DNA of 64,000 bases from Ascarosepion bandense (lineage: Eukaryota; Mollusca; Cephalopoda; Sepiida; Sepiidae): positions 77,001 through 141,000 of the forward strand of contig JBBBDQ010001288.1 in assembly GCA_037127315.1 (NCBI GenBank). Reading direction: 5' to 3'. Positions 10,894 through 21,755 of this stretch are shown one piece after another (the first letter of the stretch is position 1; every line of letters begins with the position of its first letter). The translations under genes were made by a program, and so were the position numbers. The notes beneath the pieces are model-generated. The model made no database searches. It was not told the DNA's origin and worked only from the letters and a program-made list of their open reading frames with translations.

Positions 10894-11254
10894 GTGTTTA
10901 CGAACTTTTGGGACAACCTAATATAAAATACTGTTAGGATTTTAATACACGTTAGCGCTTTCCAAAAATAATAAAACGTGAAATAATGGGTTAAATGCTT
11001 ACCAAAGTATATAGAGGTAAGTCTTGAAATTGGTACAGACAATTACTATAAAAAAATGAATACGACCTAAAATTAATAACGAAAGATCTGTAAATACGAT
11101 TCTTTTGGAAAATGTAGAAACACTCTTGCATATCTTATGTATATGAATCAAGTAGTTGACATTTTAACAAAATCATTAACAAAAAAAAAATTGATGGTAT
11201 GTAAAATCGACTGCTGAGAAGAGCGCTATATGTAAGCTGGAAACAACATCAGTC

Positions 11255-11850
11255 TAGTGTCATACCTGATAAACGCTTGGGCGATCATGTCTCGAACGAG
11301 ACACGACTGACTTGGCAGATGATTATCCCGCAGTAGGTTGCCGTTGCTTTCTGCGGTAGACTGGTTGCCGACCAAGGCTATAGAACCCAGTCTGTCCTGC
11401 TATTTGACTCATAGCTAGAGGGAAAAGATACATAGTATATTATTACGTAGTAATTAGTGGGGGATCAGTTTATTATTTTATAACAATAGAAACCCGATCC
11501 CCCACTTTATGACCAGTAGAAGTCTTAATCATGATTCCAACTATTATATTCAGTCAGTCAGGTATGTACCATACGTGATAAACGCTTAGGTGATTATGTC
11601 TCGAAAGAGACACGACTGCCTGGGCAGAAGATTATCCCGCAGTAGGTTGCCATTGCGTTAAACTGGCTGCCGAACAAGGCTATAGAACCCAATCTGTCCT
11701 GTTATTTAACCCATAACCGGAGGGAAGAGACGGATTAATACCTTTTCCAAGGGTATTTGCGCATAAGTGAATGCATGGAATTCAACTGTAATTCGAACTC
11801 GGCTCTCTGATTTCTCTTTCCAAGCCGATATCCACTGCACCACAACGCAC
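11255..11850 (-). repeat. dimeric tRNA-derived SINE with hairpin linker
   Basis: Reversed dimer: headless unit at 11255-11420, linker with GGGGGATCAGTTTA and its partner AAACCCGATCCCCCA at about 11458-11505, then a full unit to the head at 11850. Both halves have GATAAACGCTT and GAGACACGACTG in place of the common GATACACGCTT and GAGACATGACTG. Confidence 0.8.
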
Positions 11851-12239
11851 ACAATCAATAAGAAAATATGGGAACCTACGAAATTTGACGTACACTATCT
11901 GTGAAAGGTGAGTGTTGTTGAATAGGAAATGCTGAGGAAGTAATCAAGTAGTTCTCCAATGGAGGGAATGAAAAAGAAGTAGAATCAACTCAAAGACGGC
12001 ACCGCAATCAGAACTGCAGTTGAGCAGATCTACAGATGAGAGAAATAGTTTGAAAGAATTTGAAAGTTTTTGTTTCAGGACAATCAGATAGATAAAAAAA
12101 TATTTTTCGTTCCCATGTTGTAGATCTTTGTTCGTGCAAGAAAGGATAAAATGTTCCATTTGTTGTCAAATATATGCTTAATATTATTATGTCATTTTTC
12201 ATCATAATTCTATTTCTTTTATTTCTTCCAAGTCTACGG
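11851..12239. other. no feature recognised
   Basis: AT-rich. Short frames on the minus strand carry no motif. Confidence 0.35.
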
Positions 12240-12605
12240 AAAGACCTAAAGCAGGTTGTGCTGTTGTTATGCCTCTAATTCATATTTTTTCTATCTCTCC
12301 TAACATTCCTAGCGTTACTTAGACAAAGTTCTCCTTAGTGCGTGGGCTGTATTTAACAAGACAATGTTTTGTACATCTCTTAAGCTGGGTTTTCCAGGGA
12401 TTCTTTTAATGTGTTGTTTTGTTCCATTTTTTATCATTCCAAGTGCACCTACTATCACTGGTACGATTCTTGTTTTCAATTTCCACATTTTCTTCTATTT
12501 TAATTTCCAGATTTTTATATTTTGACAGTTTTTCGAATTCCTTGGTTGCTATGTTACAATCCGCTGGACAAACCATATCATTTAATAGGCAAGTTTTTTC
12601 CTTCT
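12240..12605 (-). pseudogene. retroelement pol C-terminus
   Basis: The minus strand reads NDMVCPADCNIATKEFEK and KYKNLEIKI, then after one frameshift WKLKTRIVPVIVGALGMI and PGKPSLRDVQN followed by LLNTAHALRRTLSK and a stop near 12323. The pattern CPxD...EKY..L...W..K..VPVIVGALG...TAH.LR..L is known to me from the C-terminal end of LINE-type pol proteins in many invertebrates; the clade is uncertain. RT motifs are not present, so this is a 3' fragment. Confidence 0.6.
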
Positions 12606-12612
12606 AATTTTT

Positions 12613-12664
12613 AGCAATAATAATAATAATAATAATTATAATTATTATTATTATTATTATTATT
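12613..12664. repeat. (AAT)n/(ATT)n microsatellite with inverted halves
   Basis: AATAATAATAAT changes to ATTATTATTATT half-way, giving a self-complementary tract. Confidence 0.9.
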
Positions 12665-13200
12665 AAAATGAGATAATATCCGTAGTACATGGTCGAACAT
12701 CATATACAGCTCGAATTAGTTTGGTATCTATGATCGGCGTGGTTGCTTCGACAAATACATCAAAGTCACGCTGTCTTTGTTACTTACTGATAGTCAAATC
12801 AGCTGTCTTGTAATAACGTTTTTCTTGAAGTAAATCAACAGCACAACACGTATGGTCTGTATTGTCTACTGTTATTGTTCTCCAATAAGGACATACTGCT
12901 GATTATTTAAAAGTATTAGTGAGAGAATTTCCGAATGCAGGCCGTGTGATCGATATAAAGTGAAAAATATTAGAAAAAAAAAACCAGATTTATAAAGAAA
13001 ATATTATATTTTGCGATTTCGTTAAATGCTAATTCGTCAATTCACGGACCATTCAGAACACAGCATCACATCCTGCTTCTTTTCGATTTTTTGTGGGATC
13101 TGCAAACGTTCAGTACGGCAGATTCTAACCTTCAAGAGAACAACACTCTACGCTTCACATTTTCCACAGACTTGAGGTGGGGGGAATATATGGTATCAAT
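12665..13200. other. no feature recognised
   Basis: AT-rich sequence with short unrelated frames on both strands. Confidence 0.3.
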
Positions 13201-13460
13201 TACTAAGTCTACTGCAAGGAAAGTTGGATCACTGTGCCGTGCCTGAAATCTTTCTTAGAAATTTATCAATCTACAATTCGTCCATACATTGAATACTGTT
13301 GTATATCAGGATATGGCACAAGGTTTAATGCCCCTGTAGCACGTCTTAATATTGTAATCCTGGCATCTCGACTTCAGTCACTTCTCACCGACGCGACATG
13401 AATTTTGTAGATTATTTCTATAAATATTTTCATGGCAAATACTTTTTATAATCATTTCAC
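13201..13460 (+). pseudogene. Jockey/CR1-like LINE relic
   Basis: Corresponds to the later copies at 32355 and 51420: a SIYNSSIHTLNTVVYQ-like STIRPCIEYCC block (TACAATTCGTCCATACATTGAATACTG at about 13270), then RLQSLLTDAT and YKYFHGK. Badly decayed. Confidence 0.55.
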
Positions 13461-13461
13461 C

Positions 13462-13846
13462 CGAAGCAAAAAAATTAAATATGATGAGTAAAAATAAAAT
13501 TGGAAAACAATATAGATGAAAAAAATCTGTTGAAAAAAAAATGAACGAATGTAAATGAAATGATGAAATAGTAAATAAAAGAAAACCAAAAAGATAAAAG
13601 AAATAAAATCTACAACCTGGGCAACCGAAAATATTTCTGTCTGATTGTCCTCAAATGAAAACTTCCTTCTTCCTACCTAGCGAACTTGAGTAAATAAATG
13701 GTGGAACAAGATTTAGAAGATATAAGAAAAAAAAAACAACATTTATTAAGAGTTAAAAATTAAGGAAAGAGCCACGATCGAGGAATTTCTAAAAAAAAAA
13801 ACGTGTCTGAGGAAACAAAAAAGCGGTTCTACACAATTATAATCGA
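13462..13846 (-). repeat. left arm of long inverted repeat
   Basis: Its reverse complement matches 15143-16035 without the Helitron-like insert there; shared points include CTACAACCTGGGCAACC, GAACTTGAGTAAATAAATGG and CACGATCGAGGAATT. A third partial copy is at 14463-14560. Family unknown. Confidence 0.75.
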
Positions 13847-13849
13847 AAA

Positions 13850-13971
13850 ATTCGCGTTATAGAAGGAGTGGCCCGATTTTAATCAAATTTTATACACTCA
13901 TAGACAGACATAAGAAACGATATTCAGAAGTTTCAAGGTTGCAGTTCTTACAATAGTGCAAAAAATCGATA

Positions 13972-14002
<31 letters not shown>

Positions 14003-14387
14003 AAAGGCAAGATGTTTGTGTGTGTGTCTGTTTATCTGCCTGTATTTCTGTATTTTTTCATCCCTTTTATATTAGTTTTTGCTTCGGGTTTGGCTCTAAG
14101 TAGGTATAATTGTAGTTCTTAGTCTCAGTCATGATACCGTTTACTCAGAGGACTTATTTAGCCTTCAAAATTCAGTTTACGACGAAAAGAACTTATTTGA
14201 TATCGATACCAGGAAATGAAACTTTGACATCCATTCATTTTTCTTTCAGTTTACGGTTTCGCTTTAACTAGAAACAACTATTGCTTTTTAGTCTTTCGTG
14301 CCAACGTCCAAAGAGTCTGAGCTCCAGGACCATGGATTAGTTTTAAAGCTTTCATTCCACCCGAGCAACGCCGGGCTATCCTGCTAG
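13850..14387 (+). mobile_element. Helitron-like element, 5' truncated
   Basis: Contains the family's middle (GAAACGATATTCAGAAG), an inner (TA)n and the 3' end CCCGAGCAACGCCGGG...CTGCTAG followed by T. The GC-rich CCCG/CGGG stem eight bases before CTAG fits the Helitron 3' end. The 5' TC end is missing. No protein is encoded. Confidence 0.7.
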
Positions 14388-14462
14388 TATGTAATATTAA
14401 CCGTTTCTTTGCTTTACTTCTCGGAGCGTGGAAAATTTCATACTCACAGGACAGTGAATCTT

Positions 14463-14575
14463 TCGTCAATTTTTAACTCTTAATAAATGTTGTTTTTTTT
14501 TTCTTATATCTCCTAAATCTTGTTCCACCATTTATTTACTTAGGTCCTTCAAATATGTTTTTTTTCTTATCTAAA
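14463..14575 (+). repeat. third partial copy of the 13.5-kb inverted-repeat arm
   Basis: TTTTTAACTCTTAATAAATG and ATCTTGTTCCACCATTTATT recur in the order seen at 15230-15300. Confidence 0.7.
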
Positions 14576-14607
14576 TCTAAACTTATTTATAAATGGAACT
14601 TTGTCTC

Positions 14608-14639
<32 letters not shown>

Positions 14640-14802
14640 TGTGTGTGTGTGTGTGTGTTATGTCCTTTATACAAATCCACAATTTTTATCCGATTCTCAC
14701 CAAACTTCACACAAATATTCTTTAGGCTGAGTCTGAGCTCCAGGACCATAAATTAGTTTTAAAGCTTTCATTACACCCGAGCAATGCCGGGCTATACTGC
14801 TA

Positions 14803-14803
<1 letters not shown>
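14576..14803 (+). mobile_element. short complete Helitron-like element (228 bp)
   Basis: Starts TCTAAACTTATTTATAAATG after an A and ends GGGCTATACTGCTAG before a T, with a GT-rich microsatellite after the first 35 bases. Compared with the 777-bp copy at 29490 it lacks the middle, including the (TA)n and GAAACGATATTC parts. Confidence 0.75.

Positions 14804-14852
<49 letters not shown>
14804..14852. repeat. (TA)n microsatellite
   Basis: About 24 uninterrupted TA units between two Helitron-like elements. Confidence 0.95.
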
Positions 14853-14856
<4 letters not shown>

Positions 14857-15141
14857 GTAGTTCTTAGTCTCAGCTATGCCATGATACCATTTACTCAGAG
14901 GACTTATTTAGCCTTCAAAATTCAGTTTACGACGAAAAAAACTTATTTGATATCGATACCAGGAAATCAAAATTTGACTTATATCCATCCATTTTTCTTT
15001 CAGTCAGTGGTTTCGCTTTAACTGGAAAGAATTATTGTTTTTTAGTCTTTTGTGCCAACATCCAAAGAGTCTGAACTCCAGTACCATGGATTAGTTTTAA
15101 AGCTTTCATTACATCCGAGCAACGCCGGGCTATACTGCTAA
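14853..15141 (+). mobile_element. Helitron-like element, 5' truncated
   Basis: Begins directly at the (TA)n with ATTGTAGTTCTTAGTCTCAG and ends CCGGGCTATACTGCTAA. CTAA is still within the CTRR pattern of Helitron ends. Confidence 0.7.
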
Positions 15142-15142
15142 T

Positions 15143-16035
15143 ACCATGATAATTCTGTACAACCGCTTTTCTGATGACTCAGATAGTTTGTTTTTTTTGA
15201 GGAATTCCTCGATCGTGGCTCGTTCCAGAATTTTTAACTCTTAATAAATGTTGTTTTGTTTTTTTTCTTATCTCTCCTAAATCTTGTTCCACCATTCATT
15301 TACTCAAGTTCGCTAGGTAGGAAGAAGGAAGTTTTCGTTTGAGGACAATCAGACAGCTAGAAATGTTTTCTTTTTGCCCAGGTTGTAGATTTTATGTCTT
15401 TCATCTTCTTGGTTTTCTTTTATTTACTACTAGCAGTATAGCCCGGCGTTGCTCGGATATAATGAAAGCTTTAAAACTAATCCATGGTCCTGGAGCTTAG
15501 ATTCAGTCTAAATAATGTTTGTGTGAAGTTTGGTGAGAATCTGATAAAAATTGTGGATTTGTATAAAGGACATACAGACAGATAAACATACACACACACA
15601 AACATCTTGCCTTACATATATATATATATATATATATTATCGATTTTCCTGCACCATTGTAAGAACTGCAACCTTGAAACTTCTGAATATCGTTTCTTAT
15701 GTCTTTGTCTATGAGTGTATCAAATTTGATTAAAATCGGACAACTCCTTCTATAACCCGATTTTTTCGATTATCGATTTTCGATATTTATCGGGTGTACC
15801 TCGACACAAAACCAAACGCTTATAGTAAAACTGTTTAAATTTGTCAAGAAAATCGGTTCAGCCGTTTTGGAGCCTATAGGTAATGGACACACACACACAC
15901 CGACAAAGTACCATTTATAAATAAGTTTAGATTTTATCGCTTCATTTACATTTGTTCATCTTTTTCAACAGATTTTTTTCATCTATATTTTCTTTCCAAT
16001 TTTATTTTTACTCATCATATTTGATTTTTTTCTTT
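15143..16035 (+). repeat. right arm of long inverted repeat, split by an insertion
   Basis: Matches the reverse complement of 13462-13846; the match is interrupted only by the element at 15430-15931. Joining TTTTATTTACTA before it to TTTTATCGCTTCATTTAC after it restores the sister sequence with no length change. Confidence 0.75.
15430..15931 (-). mobile_element. Helitron-like element, complete, with unoccupied sister site
   Basis: Reversed: CTAGCAGTATAGCCCGGCG at 15430 and AAATAAGTTTAGA at 15931. The inverted-repeat partner near 13563 preserves the empty site and shows insertion between A and T without target duplication, as Helitrons do. Carries inner (CA)n, (TA)n and terminal (CA)n tracts and no coding frame. 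Confidence 0.85.
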
Positions 16036-16437
16036 ACATCTTTTGCTTTTGCCTACATTATTGTCTCCGCTTGTTTCATTATCTTTTCTGTCTTCCATTC
16101 TTAATCCCCTTATCCTTTTAACTTTAAATTTTGTTTTTTTCTTGCTATCTTGCTTTCTTCTTTCTTTCTTTTATCTTTCTTTCTTTCTTTTTTTCTTCAC
16201 GCTTGCCTATTTATTTCTTTTATGTTTACGTAATCCATTGTTTGTTTTTTTTTTGTTTTTGTTTTTTTGAGTCTTTTTACTTTTGGGCACATAGTCCGTC
16301 TTTCCATCCCAGTTTTCTTTTACTGTGTTGCAGAACAGGATTTTCATGTCTTGATTTTCTTCTGTTATCTTCTCTTCAATCTGTCTTGTGAATATTATAT
16401 TTTCCAAAAGTTTTTCCCTTATTATGTTCTCTAGAAA
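16036..16437. repeat. pyrimidine-rich tract
   Basis: Long T/C-rich sequence with CTTTCTTT runs. A related T/C-rich stretch, with the same ACATTATTG and TTTTCTGTCTTTCATT-like points, covers 18400-18960. The frames within it are compositional artefacts. Confidence 0.6.
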
Positions 16438-16439
16438 TT

Positions 16440-16620
16440 ACAACTGTGTCTTCCCAATATTTAGTGTCGGTTGATTTTCTATTTTCTCAAAAAGTCCGTC
16501 GTTGTTTACACGTTCGGTCCATGGCATTCTCACAGTCCTTCTCTGAAACAACATTTCTGTTGATTCAATCCTCTTCTTAATTTGTAATGAGGTTGTACTA
16601 CGCTGAAATTCACTGAATCG
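16440..16620 (-). pseudogene. RTE-like LINE relic
   Basis: The minus frame includes KKRIESTEMLFQRRT and WTERVNNDGLFEKI, the counterpart of EAAEMWFYRRILRISWTEH at 47.9 kb. Very short and diverged. Confidence 0.5.
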
Positions 16621-16753
16621 AGTTATCAAAGGTGAATGTTCATCAGAACAATTGCCATGAAAGCAAAGGCGCAACAAAGCATGCCATAGTGTCAAGCCAG
16701 ACCGATAATGTTGCAGACTCTTCTTTGGGTTTTGTCATATATATATAAGAAGA

Positions 16754-17288
16754 CTAGCAGTATAGCCCGGCGTTTCTCGGGTGTAATGAAAGCTTTAAAA
16801 CTACTCCATGGTCCTGGAGCTCAGACTCTTGGGACGTTGGCACGAAAGACTAACAAGCAATAGTTGTTTCCAGTTAAAGCGAAACCGTAGACTGAAAGGA
16901 AAATGAATGGATGTAAATTAAATTTTGATTTCCTGGTATCGATTTATATATGTATATATATTATCGATTTTCAGCACTATTGTAAGAACTGCAACCTTGG
17001 AACTTCTGAATATCGTTTTTTATGTCTTTGTCTATGAGTGTATCAAATTTGATTAAAATCGGACCACTTCTTCTATAACCCGATTTTTTCGATTATTGAT
17101 TTTCGATATTTATCGGGGGTACCTCGACACAAAATCTAGCTAAGAACACTGGCAGACGCTTAAAGTACAACTGTGTAAGTTTTCAAGAAAATCGGTTCAG
17201 CCGTTTCGGAGTCTGTCGGTAACGGACACAGACACACACAGACGCACACACACACACAGACAAAGTTCCATTTATAAATAAGTTTAGA
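16754..17288 (-). mobile_element. Helitron-like element, internally shortened
   Basis: Reversed copy with both ends, CTAGCAGTATAGCCCGGCG and ATAAGTTTAGA, between A and T. The segment around the (TA)n is shortened: CCTGGTATCGATTTATATAT passes straight to ATTATCGATTTTCAGC. Confidence 0.8.
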
Positions 17289-17289
17289 T

Positions 17290-17375
17290 TTAGGGCACAT
17301 CGATGTGATGTAATGGTAAGCATGCTTGCCTTACTATATAATTTTCGATTGAATAGAGAGTTTGATCCTCACTGG
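17290..17375 (+). repeat. tRNA-like sequence
   Basis: GATGTAATGGTAAGCATGC resembles a D-arm with box A, and GAGAGTTTGATCCTCACTGG resembles box B and T-arm. No clean cloverleaf could be drawn, so a tRNA pseudogene or a SINE head is more likely than a gene. Confidence 0.35.
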
Positions 17376-17608
17376 GAACCGCATATTTTTGTCCTTGTGC
17401 CATATCTAACCGATGTTTAGTAAACCATCATAATTTAGCATTAACTCTGACGTGGCAACAAATCTGAATAACATGATAAATATATAAAAATAACAACAAA
17501 AACATGTTAAGAGGAATTAAATTGATGGGCAGGCAGTTGTGAAAGTCAAGTTCGTCAACATTCTGTAGGGACACGGCACAAGGAAGAAGAAGTGCTTGAT
17601 CTAAAAAA

Positions 17609-18352
17609 GATGACACTACTATGTCAATTATTTTGTCATCTTTTTTTAGTCATGTATTATAAGATGACACTTATTATGTCAATTATTTTGTCAATCTTTT
17701 TTGTCATATAAATAAAGATGAGACGATTATGTCAATAATTTTATCAATAGTTTTTGTCAGGTAAAAAAAGATGACACTATTATGTCAGTTATTTTGTCAA
17801 TCTTTTTTAGTCATGTAAAAAAAATGACACTATTATGTCAATTATTTTGTCAATCTTTTTTGTCATATAAATAAAGATGAGACGATTATGTCAATAATTT
17901 TATCAATAGTTTTTGTCATGTAAAAAAAGATGACACTATTATGTCAGTTATTTTGTCAATCTTTTTTAGTCATGTAAAAAAGATGACACTATTATGTCAA
18001 TTATTTTGTCATTCTTTTTTAGTCATGCAAAAAAAAATGACACTTATTATGTCAATTATTTTGTCAATCTTTTTTTCATATAAATAAAGATAAGACGATT
18101 ATGTCAATACTTTTATCAATAGTTTTTGTCAGGTAAAAAAGATGACACTTTTATGTCAATTATTTTGTCAATCTTTTAAGTCGTGAAAAAAATGACACTA
18201 TTATGTCAATTATTTTGTCAATCTTTTAAGTCGTGAAAAAAAGATGACACTATTATGTCAATTATTTTGTCAATCTTTTTTAGTCATGTAAAAAAAGATG
18301 ACACGATTATGTCAATAATTTTGTCAATCTTTTTTGTCAATCTTTTTTCGTC
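17609..18352. repeat. 53-bp satellite array with higher-order pattern
   Basis: About 14 units like GATGACACTATTATGTCAAT plus TATTTTGTCAATC plus a T-rich part and GTCATGTAAAAAAA. A variant (GAGACGATTATGTCAATAAT) recurs at 17722, 17881 and 18094, steps of 159 and 213 bp, that is three then four units. Each unit carries TGACA...TGTCA dyads. Confidence 0.85.
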
Positions 18353-18399
18353 GGACACGAACAACAACAAATCTGTATAAGAAAAGAACAAGGACAAAA

Positions 18400-18965
18400 C
18401 GAAACTTGTGTCTATTGGCTTACTTTTCTTTTTTCTTTTCCCTGTTTCGTCTCTCTTTGTTTTCTTTGCATTTATTTATCTTTTTCATCTTATCTTTGTT
18501 TGCTTACATTTTCTTTCCAGTATAGCTTATCTTGTTTAATTTTTTTTAAACATTTTTTACCTACATTATTGACGTCACTTTTTTTTATCCTTTCTGTCTT
18601 TCATTATTTATTCCCCATATCCTTTCAATTTTACCTTTCAATTTCTTTCTTTCTTTCTTAAAAAATAGAATGCAACATCAGTCACCATCTTGCGTCTTCT
18701 TGAATCTTGTTCTGTTTTTTTTCCTTTCTTCAAACCTTCCTATTATTGATTTTAATTGTTTTTTATCCTGTCTTTCATACTTTGTTCCCCATATCATTTT
18801 ACCTTTCAATTTCTTTCTTTCTTAAATTCTTGCTTTCTTTCCGTTTGCCCATTTTATATCTTCTTATTATACGTCTCCATTTACAATTTTTTTTGCGCTT
18901 TTTTTTTACTTTTTGACGAATATTTGTACTTTCGGTTCCGTTTTATCTTTAGACTCTTGTAGAAT
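18400..18965. repeat. pyrimidine-rich tract, related to 16036-16437
   Basis: T/C-rich, with two internal similar parts (CCCCATATCCTTTCAATTTT near 18613 and CCCCATATCATTTTACC near 18787). Leucine/phenylalanine frames here are compositional. Confidence 0.55.
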
Positions 18966-19202
18966 AGAACTCATCGTTCTTTCTGCTCTTCCCTACTACT
19001 GTGACAACGGACCTCTCCTAATTATAAATTCGATAAATAGCCACATTATTGTAGGATTTGAGTAGAATTCGATTTATTCTTTTTTCCCTCCGTTAACTAT
19101 GGCCTTCCTAATTCTCGGCTATTTTAAATAAAAAAAAGCACACACATTATTTGTTTTTTAGTTGTTTTGATTTTTTTTCATTTTCTTCATATATATTCAC
19201 TT

Positions 19203-19466
19203 TGGTGCGTTTCTTGGAACGAGAAATCGGAGAGCCGAGTTCCAATTTCAGTTGAATTCCTTGCATTAACTTACGTACCCAATATCATTCTTGTCCTTCC
19301 AGCTATGGGTTAAATAGCAGAACATATTGGTTTCCATAGCTTTGATTAGCAACCGAAGAAATTAATGGTAACTTACAGCGGAAAATATTCTGCCCACTCA
19401 TTCATATACCTTCGAGACATGATCACCCAACCGTGTATCACGTATGGCACTCAACTCTCTGACTGA
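19203..19466 (+). repeat. tRNA-derived SINE with damaged head
   Basis: Starts GGTGCGTTTCTTGGAACGAG, so box A is deleted, but GAGAGCCGAGTTCCAATTTC and the 3' domain through CTCAACTCTCTGACTG remain. Confidence 0.7.
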
Positions 19467-20224
19467 TACTCCCCTTTCACTTTCGTTCTATCCTTCCTTT
19501 CACATAAATATACCTTCTTTAGTTTTCCCGCTTATATCTGAACATCAGTCCCAAAGGTGTCATTCTTTACATCGGTTTTCAAAATTCTGACCTGCATAGA
19601 AGACAAATTATCAAAGTAATCGGTATTAAGAAATCAGTCTCGTTTTTAAACACTAAAAAGCTTCAATGCTCAGACCACTAATGACGTGTTATTGACGCCC
19701 AAGCAAGTGATAAAAGAATATTTCATATCAGAACGTACTTTATTGAGTGCCACTGAAAGAAGAATGACAATAAAAGCAATTAGAATATTCATCGAGAAAA
19801 TTACAGAAAAAAAAAATTACGAAAGAAGCTGAAAACGACCTCTACTCTCGAAAATCTTTAAATGTTTTGTGTGATTTCAAGAGGTTAAAAACGAAAGGTC
19901 TTCTTCATTTTGTTTCATCAATGAATTTTTCTTCGTTTTTTACGCTTTTGAGAAAAGAAAATATATTTCCTTTGCCTCTTTGTGAGAAGAGAAACAAGAA
20001 ATGATGAAAATCGAGGCCGCAGTCACAATAAAAGAGGAATAATAAAAATATACCGGAAAACAAGTCAGAAAAAAAATGACGGAAATTTAAAAAGAATTCC
20101 AGACAAGAGTAAACCAAATTTATACGACCATTGTAAATGTTAAATTGTCAATAATATAAAAGATAATAATTTAAATTGAAGATATTTATAGTGTTGTTAG
20201 AATAAGTGGGTAGTACAGTAGATA
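19467..20224. other. no feature recognised
   Basis: AT-rich, apparently single-copy sequence within the window. Confidence 0.35.
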
Positions 20225-20532
20225 TTAGATTTTGATTTGAGTTGAGTTTTATTTAACGCTATATCTACCTCCTTGGGTTATTTAATCCTAAAAATGTGGG
20301 GTTTTAAGGTATTTTTTAAATGTTTGGTTATAGTGGGAAAGTTGATTTCGTGAAATTTAGACAAAAAATTGTTTTAAATCTTTTATTTTAGAAACCCGAA
20401 GATGTCTTCTAGTTTTGTATACAAACATTCTTTGCTGGTAATTATTTTTTCCTTCAAACATGTGTTAAGGCAATAAATTTTTTTTTTTCAAAAATGTATA
20501 TTTTTCTATAAAAGTTTACTTATATGTATATA

Positions 20533-20716
20533 CTAGCAGTATAGCCCGACGTTGCTCGGGTGTAATGAAAACTTTAAAACTGATCCATGGTCCTGGAGCT
20601 CAGACTCAGCCTAAAGAATATTTGTGTGAAGTTTGGTGAAAATCGGATAAAAATTGTGGATTTGTATAAAGGACATACAGACAGATAAACAGACACACAC
20701 ACACACAAACTTCCTG

Positions 20717-20767
<51 letters not shown>

Positions 20768-21019
20768 CGACTTTCTGCACTATTGCAAAAAATGCAACCT
20801 TGAAACTTCTGAATATCGTTTCTTATGTCTTTGTCTATGAGTGTATCAAATTTGATTAAAATAGGACCACTCCTTCTATGACCAGATTTTTTGGATTTTC
20901 GATATTTATCTGGGGTACCACGACACAAAACCTAGCTAAGAACACTCGCAGACGTTAATAGTACAACTGTGTAATTTTTCAAGAAAATCGGTTCAGCTGT
21001 TTCGGAGTCTATAGGTAAC

Positions 21020-21076
<57 letters not shown>

Positions 21077-21139
21077 GACACACACACACAAAGACACACA
21101 CACAGACAAAGTTCGATATATAAATAAGTTCAGATTAGA
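20533..21139 (-). mobile_element. Helitron-like element inserted in the 500-bp repeat
   Basis: Reversed: CTAGCAGTATAGCCCGACG at 20533, then (CA)n, (TA)n, GAAACTTCTGAATATCG and a long terminal (CA)n. The last bases read AAGTTCAGATTAGA, slightly longer than the TTTAGA of sister copies. Copy 3 of the host repeat shows the empty site (ATGTATATA then TTTCTATAAAAG). Confidence 0.8.
21022..21112. repeat. (CA)n microsatellite inside the Helitron-like element
   Basis: Long CA tract with AAAGA interruptions, at the element position where all family members have CA repeats. Confidence 0.9.
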
Positions 21140-21350
21140 TTTCTCTAAAGTGTATTTTTATACTTTCATAGTGTTTTGACCCCAGTTTTGTAGTTAAATA
21201 TTTACCCATACGTGGGACCCTAACATATACTACCTTTCCGGGTCAGGGTGTATTTGATAATAACAGCAATTAATAAGTGAATCCATGCTCCTCACAACCT
21301 CCCAATTCGAGCCCTTGTTGCTGGATGCAGTTTACCGTCATAACCAGGAC

Positions 21351-21723
21351 CTGCCATAGATGAAAAAAAAATTACGACTTCCGTGTGAAAGTAATGACAA
21401 TACAATTCTATTTAAGAGGATAACTCAAGTTTTTATGTTATTGCTATATGTTTCTTTGTGAAGGTGGGTGATATTTGCGCAGTTCGGCTAAACTATTCCT
21501 TATCGCAGCCTATTCTACGTTCAATTTCTTTATTTTCTACACAAAGTTTATTAAAACTAAACCAGAAAGGTACTTGAAATGTGTTAGATTCTATGAACAA
21601 TGTGTGCTAAGCTATAGAGAATACAGACATTTACATAATTTCTATATAAAGCGGTCTCTTACTTTTGAGATAATAGAATATTGACTGGAAAATCATTATC
21701 CTCGCTATTATAATAAAGACCGC

Positions 21724-21755
<32 letters not shown>

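Larger units (their letters stand above)
10175..10921. mobile_element. internally deleted mariner element with intact ends
   Basis: Inverted ends TTAGGTTGTCCCAAAAGTTC and its complement at 10902-10921 are exact over 20 bases, with TA on both sides (10173-10174 and 10922-10923), the expected target duplication. At 747 bp it lacks the first half of a usual 1.3-kb mariner. Non-autonomous unless helped by another copy. Confidence 0.9.
20225..21350 (+). repeat. unclassified 500-bp dispersed repeat, copy 2, split by insertion
   Basis: Left part 20225-20532 and right part 21140-21350 follow the order of copy 1 (9316) and copy 3 (45822). The gap is filled by one Helitron-like element. Confidence 0.75.

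Noticed and set aside
10463..10921. 152-codon plus-strand frame
   Set aside because: Antisense to the mariner transposase remnant, whose motifs read on the minus strand.
16043..16391. Membrane protein-like Leu/Phe-rich frames (also at 18334-18962)
   Set aside because: They come from T/C-rich low-complexity DNA and have no start context or homologous motif.
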